NCBI RefSeq assembly: GCF_000963865.1
Contig: NZ_CP011071.1
Span: 2,964,001 to 3,028,000, forward strand
DNA from: Flagellimonas lutaonensis
Lineage (GTDB): Bacteria > Bacteroidota > Bacteroidia > Flavobacteriales > Flavobacteriaceae
Reading direction: 5' to 3'
DNA: 64,000 nt
Shown piece by piece: positions 1-8,773 of the stretch. How positions within the stretch are numbered: the first letter of the stretch is position 1; every line of letters starts with the position of its first letter. The notes below the pieces were generated by a model that saw only the letters and a list, made by a program, of their open reading frames with translations, did no database searches and had not been told where the DNA came from. The position numbers were made by a program, and so were the translations under genes.

Positions 1-375
1 GTCACGTGCCCCCTCGATGCCCACGTCCGCAGGGGTCAAGGTAACCGTGGCGCCATAGGCCTGCATGGTCTGTACCCGTTCTTTTGTCGAATTTTCGGGC
101 ATCACCAATTCAATGTTCAATCCGTAGAGGCGCGCAACCATAGCGAGTGCAATACCGGTATTGCCGCTGGTGGCCTCGATCAGTTTGGTTTTTTTGTCAA
201 AATCGCCACGTTCGAGCCCCTGCTTGATCATATTGTAGGCAGGCCGGTCTTTGACGCTACCACCGGGATTTTGTCCTTCCAACTTGAAATATAGCGTAAC
301 ATTTTTGTTGGTGTTCAGCACCTTCGACGCAACCAAGGGTGTGTTGCCGATAAGGTCAAGTACTGATTTAGGCAT
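1..375 (-). CDS. cysM: Cysteine synthase (O-acetylserine sulfhydrylase), 3' end outside window
   Basis: PLP-dependent beta-replacement enzyme that makes L-cysteine from O-acetylserine and sulfide in the cytoplasm. The visible 125 residues start [15 protein letters not shown]. They contain the PLP-lysine motif PGGSVKDR and the substrate loop [12 protein letters not shown], both hallmarks of CysK/CysM. The gene runs off the left edge, so its C-terminal half is unseen. The ATG at 373-375 overlaps the end of the upstream serine acetyltransferase gene (ATGCCTAA, 8 shared bases), which implies translational coupling and a two-gene cysteine operon. The choice of CysM over CysK is from general resemblance only. 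Confidence 0.93.
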   Translation of the reverse strand, partial: MPKSVLDLIGNTPLVASKVLNTNKNVTLYFKLEGQNPGGSVKDRPAYNMIKQGLERGDFDKKTKLIEATSGNTGIALAMVARLYGLNIELVMPENSTKERVQTMQAYGATVTLTPADVGIEGARD

Positions 376-1189
376 CGGATGCGGTTTTAATCTTGATTTC
401 AGGAGTGTGGAAAACAGTGGAATTGGGCGGTACCGACGATGTCAACCAAGCATTGCCACCGATGATCGAGTTCTCGCCGATGACCGTATCGCCGCCCAAA
501 ATGGTGGCATTTGCATAAATGGTCACATTCGATTCTATGGTCGGGTGTCTTTTGGTCTTTTTAAGACTCTTGGAAACATACAGTGCACCCAAGGTTACCC
601 CTTGGTAAATCTTTACATTGTCTTTGATGATGGCAGTCTCGCCAATGACCACCCCCGTGGCATGGTCGATAAAGAAAGACTTGCCTATCTGTGCCCCGGG
701 ATTGATGTCAACGCCGGTCTGACGGTGCGCATACTCGGTCATTAAGCGTGGTACCAGTGGAAACCCTTCTTGGTAGAGTATGTGGGCCAAGCGGTAGATG
801 GCAATGGCGTAGAAACCCGGATAGGCCATATAGACCTCTTCTATGGACAAAGAGGCAGGGTCACCGCTTACGATGGCCTCGGCATCCATGTTCAATTTTT
901 CAAGGGTTTCAGGGAGTTGTTGCACATAGCGCTCCCAAATTTTGCTGCATGGCTTCTCAACCTCCCAACAGGCCAATGTGACCAGTTCGTCGAACATCGA
1001 CTCGAGTATGGGCAAATTTTCTTCGACCGGGGTCTTGATGTCAAAAAGGGTATAGAAGAGTTTATCGGTAAACAATTCGGTCTTTCTTTTTAACCTATAG
1101 TCTAAATAGGGTTGTTTTTTGTGTTTCTTCAATTCTAAAATGATTGATTGCTTGTCCATCATCTGAAACGTTTTTTTAAAAGTAGCCAT
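368..1189 (-). CDS. cysE: Serine O-acetyltransferase
   Basis: Transfers acetyl from acetyl-CoA to L-serine, the first step of cysteine synthesis. The 273-residue protein has a helical N-terminal half (about 1-155) and a C-terminal left-handed beta-helix built from hexapeptide repeats. The active-site segment [16 protein letters not shown] and the repeats [19 protein letters not shown] are visible. It ends inside the start of the cysteine synthase gene, so the two probably form an operon. The ATG at 1189 gives [14 protein letters not shown]; a start at one of the following methionines is also possible. It is divergent from the DUF2461 gene across 65 bases. Confidence 0.93.
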   Translation of the reverse strand: MATFKKTFQMMDKQSIILELKKHKKQPYLDYRLKRKTELFTDKLFYTLFDIKTPVEENLPILESMFDELVTLACWEVEKPCSKIWERYVQQLPETLEKLNMDAEAIVSGDPASLSIEEVYMAYPGFYAIAIYRLAHILYQEGFPLVPRLMTEYAHRQTGVDINPGAQIGKSFFIDHATGVVIGETAIIKDNVKIYQGVTLGALYVSKSLKKTKRHPTIESNVTIYANATILGGDTVIGENSIIGGNAWLTSSVPPNSTVFHTPEIKIKTASDA

Positions 1190-1254
1190 ATTGCCCAGAG
1201 TTTCTAGGGAAAAGGGCTAACTTTAGCTAAAAAATAACACATTCAAAATTTACT

Positions 1255-1935
1255 GTGGAGAATACAACGATTACAAAAGAGTGCTTCGATTTTTTGAAAG
1301 AATTGGCCAAGAATAACAACCGTGAATGGTTTGTCGGGCACAAATCCACTTTTAAGAAACACGAGAAAGCGGTCAAGGAATTTTACCAAACGCTCATGGA
1401 GCGCCTAAACCAGCACGATGATATCGAGAAGCTGAAAATGTTCCGGATTTATCGTGATGTCCGGTTTTCGGCTGACAAGACCCCTTACAAGGCACACTTT
1501 GCCGGTTCTTTTTCACGACTGGGGGCCCATTTGCGGGGTGGGTACTATTTACGGCTGAAACCTGGGGAAAGCTTTGCTGCCGTGGGTTTTTGGCAGCCCA
1601 ACAAAGAAGACCTTTTTAGAATACGCAAAGAGTTTGAAACAGATGCCGAACCCTTTCGCCAGGTCATCAATGCAGATTCCCTCAAAAGAATATGGGGCAA
1701 TCTTGAGGGCGATGAAGTGAAAACAGCTCCCAAAGGCTTTGATAAAGAACATCAGAACATTGATCTCATACGCAAGAAACAGTTCATCTTTGTCAGAAAC
1801 TTTACCGACAGCGAGGTGTTGTCGCTTACCTTTTTAGATGAAGTGGATGCCTCTTACCGCGCCATTAGGCCATACTTTGACCTTATGAGCGATATCTTGA
1901 CCACCAACCTGAACGGTGAATCATTGCTCAACTAG
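1255..1935 (+). CDS. DUF2461 / TIGR02453 family protein
   Basis: A 226-residue cytoplasmic protein of the widespread DUF2461 family, whose biochemical function is not established. Family features seen are the early NNREWFVGHK segment, FRIYRDVRFSADKTPYKAH, and the central GGYYLRLKPGESFAAVGFW. The start is a GTG (GTG GAG AAT), because no ATG precedes this conserved N-terminus. No signal peptide or membrane segment is present. Its 3' end overlaps the convergent 137-aa gene by 15 bases. Confidence 0.85.
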   Translation: MENTTITKECFDFLKELAKNNNREWFVGHKSTFKKHEKAVKEFYQTLMERLNQHDDIEKLKMFRIYRDVRFSADKTPYKAHFAGSFSRLGAHLRGGYYLRLKPGESFAAVGFWQPNKEDLFRIRKEFETDAEPFRQVINADSLKRIWGNLEGDEVKTAPKGFDKEHQNIDLIRKKQFIFVRNFTDSEVLSLTFLDEVDASYRAIRPYFDLMSDILTTNLNGESLLN

Positions 1936-2334
1936 CACTTCTTGCTGCAAAAGCTGTACTTGGTCTTTTAAACGTTCGATGACCATGTTCATCATACGTT
2001 TGTTCAAGGCTGAGGAATTTTTGATATACCCAAGGTATTCTTCAACGGTAAATTGCCCAATGACCATTCCTTTCAGCGCATTTCTGAACTTGATGTCTTT
2101 TTGAATGGCATTTTCAATAAAATGCAGCTGCTTTTCATTTGACAGCTCGTAGAAGGCACCCTTGTGCTTGTTGACATAGTTCTTGAACATCTCAACAAGA
2201 AGAGGGTTCTGAAACTTGATAACGGGCCGTAGCGTTTCGTTTTGAAAACGCTCTTCATCACCCATGTTTTCGTAGCACCTTGAGGTTTTTATCCCTGGCC
2301 GAACGGCCAAGAGGCTTTTGGATCGTGAATCCAT
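1921..2334 (-). CDS. Conserved flavobacterial protein of unknown function (137 aa)
   Basis: A small soluble, mostly helical protein starting MDSRSKSLLAVRPGI and containing FHD-free helical stretches such as KGMVIGQFTVEEYLGYIKNS and LNKRMMNMVIERLKDQ. I recall close relatives in many Flavobacteriaceae that are sometimes labelled glyoxalase. I see no glyoxalase metal ligands here, so I do not endorse that label. No signal peptide is present. It is convergent with the DUF2461 gene (15-base overlap) and lies downstream of the terminator that ends the BNR gene, so it is probably its own transcription unit. Confidence 0.75.
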   Translation of the reverse strand: MDSRSKSLLAVRPGIKTSRCYENMGDEERFQNETLRPVIKFQNPLLVEMFKNYVNKHKGAFYELSNEKQLHFIENAIQKDIKFRNALKGMVIGQFTVEEYLGYIKNSSALNKRMMNMVIERLKDQVQLLQQEVLVEQ

Positions 2335-2415
2335 GATGAAAGGTTTTATTAAAAGTACTGAATCAAGTTTTTTCGATTTTGTGCTACCCGATTATTTTTC
2401 AACGGGGTTATAAAC

Positions 2416-2445
2416 AAAAAGGCCACCTGTAAAAGGTGGCCTTTT
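2416..2445 (-). terminator. Rho-independent terminator of the BNR operon
   Basis: The stem GGCCACC / GGTGGCC lies about 20 bases beyond the stop codon of the leftward BNR gene. An A run on the left end reads as a U tract on the minus strand, and A/T extensions on both arms could let it work in both directions. Confidence 0.75.
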
Positions 2446-2465
2446 GATAGTTGGGTTCCAGCCTT

Positions 2466-5400
2466 CTATTTACTGTCTAAAAATTCTTCAAAGGTCTTTA
2501 ATTCAAGGGTTTGCTTTTTCAAATACTTCGTTTTTAACTTTGAAAAATCATGCTTGGCCTTTTCGAATCGCTCCGAGATCACCTTCAGGTTCTGAAGGTC
2601 ATCTGCCGTCGGGGCATCATAACTTGCCGCTACTTTGCTGTATAGGTTGGCCATCTTTTCACGCAATTGGGGCTCGGCCGAACCTACATAATTATCGCCG
2701 GTGGTGATGACCAATGTTTCTTTGAGCGAGTTTAGTTTTTCCGCTGTTTTTGAATCATTGTTTTCTTCTGCGTTGGCCAACAGGGCATCCAATTCGTAGA
2801 CCAGATAGGCCAATTCTTGGGTCATGTCGTACAGGCGCATAGTGGTACTGTTCTTTAGCTCCCTTTCTTGGTCTGTTAGACCGGTGTCCTCATCATAGAC
2901 CAACGTGAAGGGATGTTCATAGGTTTCCTTGCCCTTCGTCATTACAGCCGTGTACATGCCGGCAGGTGCGGAAGGAGTGGTGAATCCACCAAAACTGAAC
3001 GTTTTTCCCGTGGCAATCTTTGGTTGCTTGAGGCGGTAGTTCCACTCGACAATATTGATGCCCTTCGATTTACCCGGTGTCAGCGTGGCAACCGTTTCAC
3101 CTTGGTCGTTCTTTATTTCCATGGCCATTTTGCCAAAAGTGTGCCTTTTCTTCAAGAAATAGGTCAACCTGACATTTTTTGAACGATTAGGCCCTACAAA
3201 TTCGGTCTCGGTGCCGAAATTTCCTGAAAAGGAACTGGTTTCATCGATTACGGTTGGCGATGTTTTAAAGAAGTGTACATTCTTGTTCAGTACTTCTTCA
3301 TTGATTTCGCGCAGGGGTGAAATATCGTCGATGATAATGACACCCCTACCATGGGTGCCCATTACCAAATCGTTGGTTCTCTTTTGCAGATCAATAAAAT
3401 GTACAGCCACCGGGGGCATGTTGTTGGTAAACTTTTTCCAGCTTTGGCCACCATCCAAGGTAATATAAAGTCCGAACTCAGTGCCCAAAAACAACAGATC
3501 AGGGTTCACGTAATCTTCTTGGATATTCCTGACAAAGCCTACCACATCATCGGAAATGATGTTCGTCCACGTCTTACCGAAATCTGTCGTCTTATAGGCA
3601 TAGGGGGTCTGGTCGTTCTGTGTATGCCCATCAAACACGGCATAGGCGGTTCCCTTGTCGAATGAGCTGGCCTCGATGTGGTAGCACCAGGTGTTTTTGG
3701 GTAAGCCGGGTATGTTTTCAACCGTGTTGGCCCATGTTTTTCCACCATCTTGTGTAACCTGTACGTTGCCATCGTCGGTACCGACCCAAATGATGTTCTC
3801 ATCAAAGGGCGATTCGGCTATGGTAAAGATGGTCGTATGGTTTTCGGCCCCTGAATTGTCTTTTGACAGTCCGCCGGAGTCTTCTTGGTTTTGCTTTGCC
3901 GGGTCGTTGGTGGTCAGATCGGGCGAGATAATCTGCCATGTATCGCCCATATCCTCAGATTTGTGCAAATACTGGCTTCCCATATAGAAACGGTCGGGTT
4001 GGTGCATGCTGACTGCCATAGGGGCATTCCAGTTAAAGCGAAGCTTTTGGTCGTCTGAGGTGGGCAATGGTTGTATGGTCTTGATCAAATTGTTGTCCAC
4101 ATCAATGCGCCAAACATTCTCGGCCCCCTGCATTTCAGAATAAATGATGTTTTTGGTGGGATGTTTCAATACCCGGAATCCATCGCCTTGGCCAACCGAG
4201 TTCCAATCCCTTGCCTCGACCCCACCGGGTGAGGAAGAAGGCCCGTACCACGAGCCGTTGTCTTGTAACCCTCCGTAAACATTGTAAGGCTCGGCATCGT
4301 CAACACTGATATGGTAAAACTGTGATAAGGGCAGGTTGGGCACTATTTCCATAGTGGTGCCCCCATCCCAGCTACGGTATACACCGCCATCGGTTCCCAC
4401 GTACATGATATCCGAGTCATTGATGCTGAAGACCATGTCATGAATATCTGAGTGCATATTGCCAAGGTTCTTGAAGGTCTTTCCGCCATCACGCGAGATA
4501 GACCCGCTGAGTCCACCTTTTACAACGACATCCTCATTTTTGGGATCTACGACGATCCTTGAAAAATAAAAGGGGCGCACGGTAATGCCAAAATCGTTGT
4601 TCAGCTGTTTCCATGACTGCCCGGCATCATCACTGCGGTAAAGTCCTTTCCGTTCATCTTTTTCGGCCTCGATCACGGTATAGAGTACATTTGGATTGGA
4701 AGGTGCCACGGCTATGGCCAAACGCCCCAACTGGCCTTCTGGAAACCCATTGTGTATCTTGTTCCAAGTTTTTCCGCCATCAGTGGTCTTGTAAAGGGCA
4801 CTGTTGGCACCGCCTGATTCAAAAGACCATCCGGTACGCCGAAACTCCCACATCGACGCATAGAGCACATTTGGGTTTTCGGGATCCATGGCCAAGTCGG
4901 CACAGCCCGTTTTAGGATTTACATACAACAGCTTTTGCCAAGTTTCACCACCATCGGTGGTTTTGAAAACCCCACGCTCTTCGCTGTCACCCCAAAGGGC
5001 CCCTAGCACACCTACATAAATTTCTTTCGAATTCTTTGGGTTGACGATGATGTTGGCAATACGTTCTGAATTTTCAAAACCTATTTTTTTCCAGTTAGAA
5101 CCACCATCCACAGACTTATAAAGTCCATCACCGACCGATACACTGTTTCGGGTCCATGTTTCGCCCGTGCCCACATAAATGGTATTGTCTGGATCGTTGG
5201 GGTCTAGTTCAACTGCCCCGATAGATTGGCAATATTCATCAAAAATGGGGTTGAAAGTAGTGCCTGCATCGTTCGATTTCCAAACGCCGCCGCCTGCCGT
5301 TCCGGCATAGATGATGCGTTTGTTGGTCGGGTGTGCCTCCATGTCGTTGATACGACCGCTCATTAGGGCGGGCCCAATGTGTCGGGCCTTGAGGTCACCG

Positions 5401-5501
5401 AACAGTTCTTTTCCCTTGATATCGACAAGGGTCTGCTGCGCCTGTAGCGAAAGCCCCCCAGCGAACAATAGCGCCAGGGTGCCTAGAATTTTTATTTTCA
5501 T
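2466..5501 (-). CDS. Exported BNR/Asp-box (sortilin-like) beta-propeller protein
   Basis: A 1011-residue exported protein with a Sec signal peptide (MKIKILGTLALLFAGGLSLQ, then AQQ). The body is dominated by repeated Asp-box motifs of the form S-x-D-G-G-x-T-W (for example KSVDGGSNW, KTTDGGKTW, VTQDGGKTW). This is the pattern of seven- or ten-bladed BNR propellers such as VPS10/sortilin and Xyn74-like proteins. A helical region fills the last 150 residues. The catalytic role, if any, is unknown: Asp boxes are structural, not catalytic. It follows the LolA-like gene after 30 bases, probably in one transcript. It resembles the protein at 57148-60396 in layout (GPALxSGRI near the start) and is probably its paralogue. 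Confidence 0.88.
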   Translation of the reverse strand: MKIKILGTLALLFAGGLSLQAQQTLVDIKGKELFGDLKARHIGPALMSGRINDMEAHPTNKRIIYAGTAGGGVWKSNDAGTTFNPIFDEYCQSIGAVELDPNDPDNTIYVGTGETWTRNSVSVGDGLYKSVDGGSNWKKIGFENSERIANIIVNPKNSKEIYVGVLGALWGDSEERGVFKTTDGGETWQKLLYVNPKTGCADLAMDPENPNVLYASMWEFRRTGWSFESGGANSALYKTTDGGKTWNKIHNGFPEGQLGRLAIAVAPSNPNVLYTVIEAEKDERKGLYRSDDAGQSWKQLNNDFGITVRPFYFSRIVVDPKNEDVVVKGGLSGSISRDGGKTFKNLGNMHSDIHDMVFSINDSDIMYVGTDGGVYRSWDGGTTMEIVPNLPLSQFYHISVDDAEPYNVYGGLQDNGSWYGPSSSPGGVEARDWNSVGQGDGFRVLKHPTKNIIYSEMQGAENVWRIDVDNNLIKTIQPLPTSDDQKLRFNWNAPMAVSMHQPDRFYMGSQYLHKSEDMGDTWQIISPDLTTNDPAKQNQEDSGGLSKDNSGAENHTTIFTIAESPFDENIIWVGTDDGNVQVTQDGGKTWANTVENIPGLPKNTWCYHIEASSFDKGTAYAVFDGHTQNDQTPYAYKTTDFGKTWTNIISDDVVGFVRNIQEDYVNPDLLFLGTEFGLYITLDGGQSWKKFTNNMPPVAVHFIDLQKRTNDLVMGTHGRGVIIIDDISPLREINEEVLNKNVHFFKTSPTVIDETSSFSGNFGTETEFVGPNRSKNVRLTYFLKKRHTFGKMAMEIKNDQGETVATLTPGKSKGINIVEWNYRLKQPKIATGKTFSFGGFTTPSAPAGMYTAVMTKGKETYEHPFTLVYDEDTGLTDQERELKNSTTMRLYDMTQELAYLVYELDALLANAEENNDSKTAEKLNSLKETLVITTGDNYVGSAEPQLREKMANLYSKVAASYDAPTADDLQNLKVISERFEKAKHDFSKLKTKYLKKQTLELKTFEEFLDSK

Positions 5502-5531
5502 GCTTGTTTTGTTGATGTTGCTTGAAGGATT

Positions 5532-6299
5532 CTATTTTTTGTCTTCTGCCATTTCTTCGGGAAAGGCAAATTCAGCATCATCAACGGTCGGATTTAGCTC
5601 AATGCTATCTACGGTCATGGTGAACATCAAATTGCCGTCAACATATTGGGAAGTCGAAAACGGGAAATACAAACCATTGACCTCTTGGTAGTCGCTCATT
5701 ACGGTCTTGGCCATCTTGCCCTTTGCAGGGCCTTCCCGTACAACGGATTCCACTGCTATGGGCACGTAGTTTTCGGTATCAAAGTAGTAGAAAGAGATAT
5801 CATCTTCCTTTACCCCATCAACTGTAATGGGCTCTTTCACCAATTTGACCTTAAATGTCTCGGCACCATCCATGGTTTCTTTGCCGAGCAATTCAACGGT
5901 ATAGCCCTTGTCTTTGTAATCGACAAAGGAATCAGGAAAATCGTTGGTGTTCAATTTGAAGTTGGCCGTTTGTTCGGCATCACTTTTTTCAGCCTTCATG
6001 GTCATGAAGTTGGTGTTCCAAAGCACCTCGCCATCATAGACACCTTGTTTTATTTCCTTTCCTTGAAAGGTGAACGAGAACATTTGTCGGCCGTCTTTTA
6101 GCTGCACCACCTTAATGGGGAACTCAAAGCCCTGTTGGCTGCCCTTGCCCTCAAGCTTCATGCCCTCGAGACTTTTGAAGTTTTCCAACCCGCCAATATT
6201 TTCAAAGTAGGTAGCGATGATCTCATCGGCAGTTTGTGCTTGCACCGGCGCCATCAATGCCATTGCAACCACAGCAATAATTGTTTTAATCGTTTTCAT
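5532..6299 (-). CDS. Exported LolA-like outer-membrane lipoprotein-sorting family protein
   Basis: A 255-residue periplasmic protein. The signal peptide is MKTIKTIIAVVAMALMAPVQ with cleavage near AQA. After it comes ADEIIATYFENIGGLENFKS, the typical opening of this flavobacterial LolA/outer-membrane lipoprotein-sorting relative. The rest alternates beta strands expected of an open barrel (KVVQLKDGRQMFSFTFQGKE, FYYFDTENYVPIAVESV). Lipid or lipoprotein binding is inferred from the fold only. It is the first gene of a probable two-gene unit with the BNR protein, and its leader carries an 11-bp inverted repeat. Confidence 0.78.
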   Translation of the reverse strand: MKTIKTIIAVVAMALMAPVQAQTADEIIATYFENIGGLENFKSLEGMKLEGKGSQQGFEFPIKVVQLKDGRQMFSFTFQGKEIKQGVYDGEVLWNTNFMTMKAEKSDAEQTANFKLNTNDFPDSFVDYKDKGYTVELLGKETMDGAETFKVKLVKEPITVDGVKEDDISFYYFDTENYVPIAVESVVREGPAKGKMAKTVMSDYQEVNGLYFPFSTSQYVDGNLMFTMTVDSIELNPTVDDAEFAFPEEMAEDKK

Positions 6300-6334
6300 T
6301 TTCAGAGATTTTAATTTGAATTAACTTGTTAGTA

Positions 6335-6385
6335 CCAAGTAAGTGAAATATGTTACAAGGTATCCAATAAAAACCACTTACTTGG
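6335..6385. promoter_or_regulatory. Inverted repeat in the leader of the LolA-like gene
   Basis: Two perfect 11-base arms, CCAAGTAAGTG at 6335-6345 and CACTTACTTGG at 6375-6385, are separated by 29 bases. They lie 36-86 bases upstream of the leftward LolA-like start and 61 bases before the rightward DUF72 start. This could be a pair of operator half-sites or a leader hairpin. No U tract follows on either strand, so a terminator is unlikely. Confidence 0.5.
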
Positions 6386-6445
6386 CATGAAATAGGGCTT
6401 TTATGGCTATTTTTATCAAGTATGTTCCGAGGATAAAAGAACGAA

Positions 6446-7345
6446 ATGAAATTTGGCAAAGTAGACCACCCAGAATTGGTTGACTTCACCCTTCCGCCCG
6501 ATGACCCTATGACGGAAGCTTTGTTGAAGAAGACCGCTACCGAAGAGCCTTTTCGGCTTTATGTCGGTTGTGCCAAATGGAATCGACAAGACCTGAAGAA
6601 TTTCTATCCCAGGGGCACTAAAGATGAACTGACCTATTATTCGAGCCAGTTCAACCGTATAGAGCTGAACGCTACTTTCTATCGCATTTTTCCTGCGGAA
6701 CAGTACCGGAAATGGTACGATAGAACCCCGGCCCATTTCAAGTTCTTTCCCAAGATCACCAATGAGATAAGCCATCTGAGAAGGCTCAACGAGCGTATTT
6801 ACGACACGGTCGACCGATATCTCGAAGTTACCTCGTTGCTAAAAGAAAAGCTGGGCACCATCTTTTTACAGATGCACAATAATTTTTCACCAAAAGATTT
6901 TGACAGGGTAGTGCGCTTTGTCGAATATTGGCCCAAAGAATTTGCCCTCGCCATGGAGTTCAGGCACACCGATTGGTTCAACGATAAGCAGGTGTCACAA
7001 GAACTCTACCACCTTCTGGAAGAAAACAATATTGCCAATATTCTGGTCGATACCGCAGGCAGAAGAGATTTGTTGCACATGAGGCTAACCAATAACGAGG
7101 CCTTTGTGCGCTATGTCGGGGCCAACCATGAATCAGATTACAAACGGCTTGATGATTGGGTAGAGCGGTTGTCGGTTTGGAAAAGACAGGGGCTGCGCAA
7201 TGTACATTTTTTTGTGCACCAGAACCTTGAGTTGGAGTCGCCCCTGTTGGCGGCCTATTTTATCGACAACTGCAATAAAGCACTGGAAACCAATTTGCAG
7301 ATACCCAAAGCGTTGGACAGTAAGCCCCCGAAACTCTTTCAGTAA
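6446..7345 (+). CDS. DUF72 (YecE-like) family protein
   Basis: A 299-residue cytoplasmic TIM-barrel-type protein of the DUF72 family, whose function is unknown. Family landmarks are YVGCAKWNRQDLKNFYPRG, FNRIELNATFYRIFP, HFKFFPKITNEISH, LGTIFLQMHNNFSPKDF and MEFRHTDWF. No signal peptide is present. The ATG at 6446 fits the usual N-terminus. It converges with the phosphatidylserine decarboxylase gene, overlapping by 7 bases. Confidence 0.88.
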   Translation: MKFGKVDHPELVDFTLPPDDPMTEALLKKTATEEPFRLYVGCAKWNRQDLKNFYPRGTKDELTYYSSQFNRIELNATFYRIFPAEQYRKWYDRTPAHFKFFPKITNEISHLRRLNERIYDTVDRYLEVTSLLKEKLGTIFLQMHNNFSPKDFDRVVRFVEYWPKEFALAMEFRHTDWFNDKQVSQELYHLLEENNIANILVDTAGRRDLLHMRLTNNEAFVRYVGANHESDYKRLDDWVERLSVWKRQGLRNVHFFVHQNLELESPLLAAYFIDNCNKALETNLQIPKALDSKPPKLFQ

Positions 7346-8190
7346 CTCGCACCTACCTCGACAAAAGCATTTTTTTGATGGAACCTGGGCGCCAAGGGCG
7401 CAGCCATACAACAGGTTGAGCCAAGATAGAACACTGAAATCTCTTGCAGTTTTCTGACCTTGGCCCCTAGGGCGATATTCATGCCAAGTTCGATGGATCC
7501 CACCGCAGGACCGCCCACAATTGATAGGTGCCATTTTTTACCCGAACTATCGGTAATGTCTATGTTATAGCGCTCGTTTCTAAAAGCAGGTAGCGATGGG
7601 TTTTGTTTGTATATCCACGGCCTTAGTACTATCAGGTCACCGGGCACGTGTTGTATTCTCGTGATGGTGCCATCAGTGGGCGAATGGATGCGATGGTAGT
7701 TTTTGTTGTGCAGAAAAACATTGCTGAAGGTATAATCTTCTGGAATATCATCCTTTTTAACCCCAAATATGGTATGTAAATTTCTGCGATCGCTTTTTAC
7801 TTGGGCCATACCGAGCGCCCCTATTTTTCCAACATCACATAATAATCCCTCGCAAGGCCACACCCACGCGCTGTTATTTTTGGGCAGCGACCTAAACTCA
7901 CGGGTAAAGAAATCTTGAAAATTCCTATATGTTGTGCCCCCGTTGGGGGGCTTGAACTTAGAAAGGTAGTTTCTGTCGTTGTAGTGCCATTTTAAATAAG
8001 GAGGAATAATGTGCCTTGAAAAGGGCTGCGAATAAAGTCTGGTGTACGCCTTTGAAAGGCTTCGTTGCCACGGACTAGGCAAGGCGCCCCAGACGTTTAC
8101 CGATAGGAATCTATAGCATTTGGCCCTCCACAGGGGAACATTGAAAACGGTAAAACTTGGGTCTGAGTAATAACGGGCAGAAGTTTGCAT
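7339..8190 (-). CDS. psd: Phosphatidylserine decarboxylase family protein
   Basis: Pyruvoyl-dependent enzyme that converts phosphatidylserine to phosphatidylethanolamine at the membrane. The key self-cleavage site LGST is at residues 256-259, so Ser258 would become the pyruvoyl group of a short alpha chain. Upstream are the family segments FQDFFTREFRSLP and NYHRIHSPTDGTI (with the conserved histidines) and VVGGPAVGSIE-like text (IVGGPAVGSIELGMN). At 283 residues it matches the bacterial type. It sits alone on this strand, convergent with the DUF72 gene. There is no adjacent pssA, so a broader phospholipid role is possible. Confidence 0.88.
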   Translation of the reverse strand: MQTSARYYSDPSFTVFNVPLWRAKCYRFLSVNVWGALPSPWQRSLSKAYTRLYSQPFSRHIIPPYLKWHYNDRNYLSKFKPPNGGTTYRNFQDFFTREFRSLPKNNSAWVWPCEGLLCDVGKIGALGMAQVKSDRRNLHTIFGVKKDDIPEDYTFSNVFLHNKNYHRIHSPTDGTITRIQHVPGDLIVLRPWIYKQNPSLPAFRNERYNIDITDSSGKKWHLSIVGGPAVGSIELGMNIALGAKVRKLQEISVFYLGSTCCMAAPLAPRFHQKNAFVEVGASY

Positions 8191-8349
8191 TGACGGTTGT
8201 TTGATGATTGATGAAGTCTCAATTTATTTTTTTATCGAATTCTCTCCCAAAGAATTAAGAAAACTTTATTTAAAGCTTAACAAAGTTTTCCAATCGGCAA
8301 TAATTCCCGCAAAAGCATACAAAGCTTTCTCCACGTGGTGATTTGCCCG

Positions 8350-8357
8350 TACCTTTG
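8350..8357 (+). promoter_or_regulatory. Bacteroidota -7 promoter element (TACCTTTG)
   Basis: TACCTTTG matches the flavobacterial -7 consensus TAnnTTTG exactly and lies 17 bases before the thioesterase ATG. A CTTTC near 8325-8329 could serve as a weak -33 box. The transcript leader would be short, about 10 bases. Confidence 0.5.
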
Positions 8358-8374
8358 CGCCAAAACCGTTCGCT

Positions 8375-8773
8375 ATGAGATTTCACTCAAGAAAGTGGGT
8401 AAAGCCCGAAGACCTCAACGCCAATGGCACCTTGTTCGGGGGGCGTGTCTTGTCATGGATAGACGAAGAAGCTGTTATTTATGCCATTATACAGCTCGAA
8501 AATAAACGTGTTGTCACCAAATACATGTCTGAGATCAATTTTATGAGCTCTGCCGTTGAGGGCGATATTGTGGAGTTGGGCATTGAAGTGGTCAAATTTG
8601 GAAAGTCTTCGCTCACCCTCAATTGTGAGGTACGGAACAAAATGACCCTAGAGACCATTTTGACCGTTGATAACATTATTCTGGTGAACCTCGATGAAAA
8701 CGGCAAACCCGCCCCGCATGGCAAAACAAAGATAGAGTACGTAGAAGAGCGCTTGGCCGATAAGGAAAACTAG
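8375..8773 (+). CDS. Hotdog-fold acyl-CoA thioesterase
   Basis: Cytoplasmic thioesterase of the YciA/ACOT type, predicted to hydrolyse acyl-CoA to free acid and CoA. The 132-residue protein has the hotdog signature NANGTLFGGRVLSWIDEEA, which includes the catalytic Asp/Glu region, followed by INFMSSAVEGDIVELG and GKSSLTLNCEVRN. Chain-length preference cannot be read from sequence. It ends in a 4-base overlap with the convergent dipeptidase gene (shared CTAG). Confidence 0.88.
   Translation: MRFHSRKWVKPEDLNANGTLFGGRVLSWIDEEAVIYAIIQLENKRVVTKYMSEINFMSSAVEGDIVELGIEVVKFGKSSLTLNCEVRNKMTLETILTVDNIILVNLDENGKPAPHGKTKIEYVEERLADKEN

Noticed and set aside
1921-2334. Glyoxalase annotation for the 137-aa protein
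   Set aside because: No glyoxalase metal ligands or beta-alpha-beta-beta-beta pattern are visible. The label appears to be inherited in databases, so it was left as unknown.
8204-8344. 46-codon rightward frame before the thioesterase gene
   Set aside because: AT-rich intergenic DNA with no recognisable structure, ending just before the thioesterase promoter box. Not supported as a gene.
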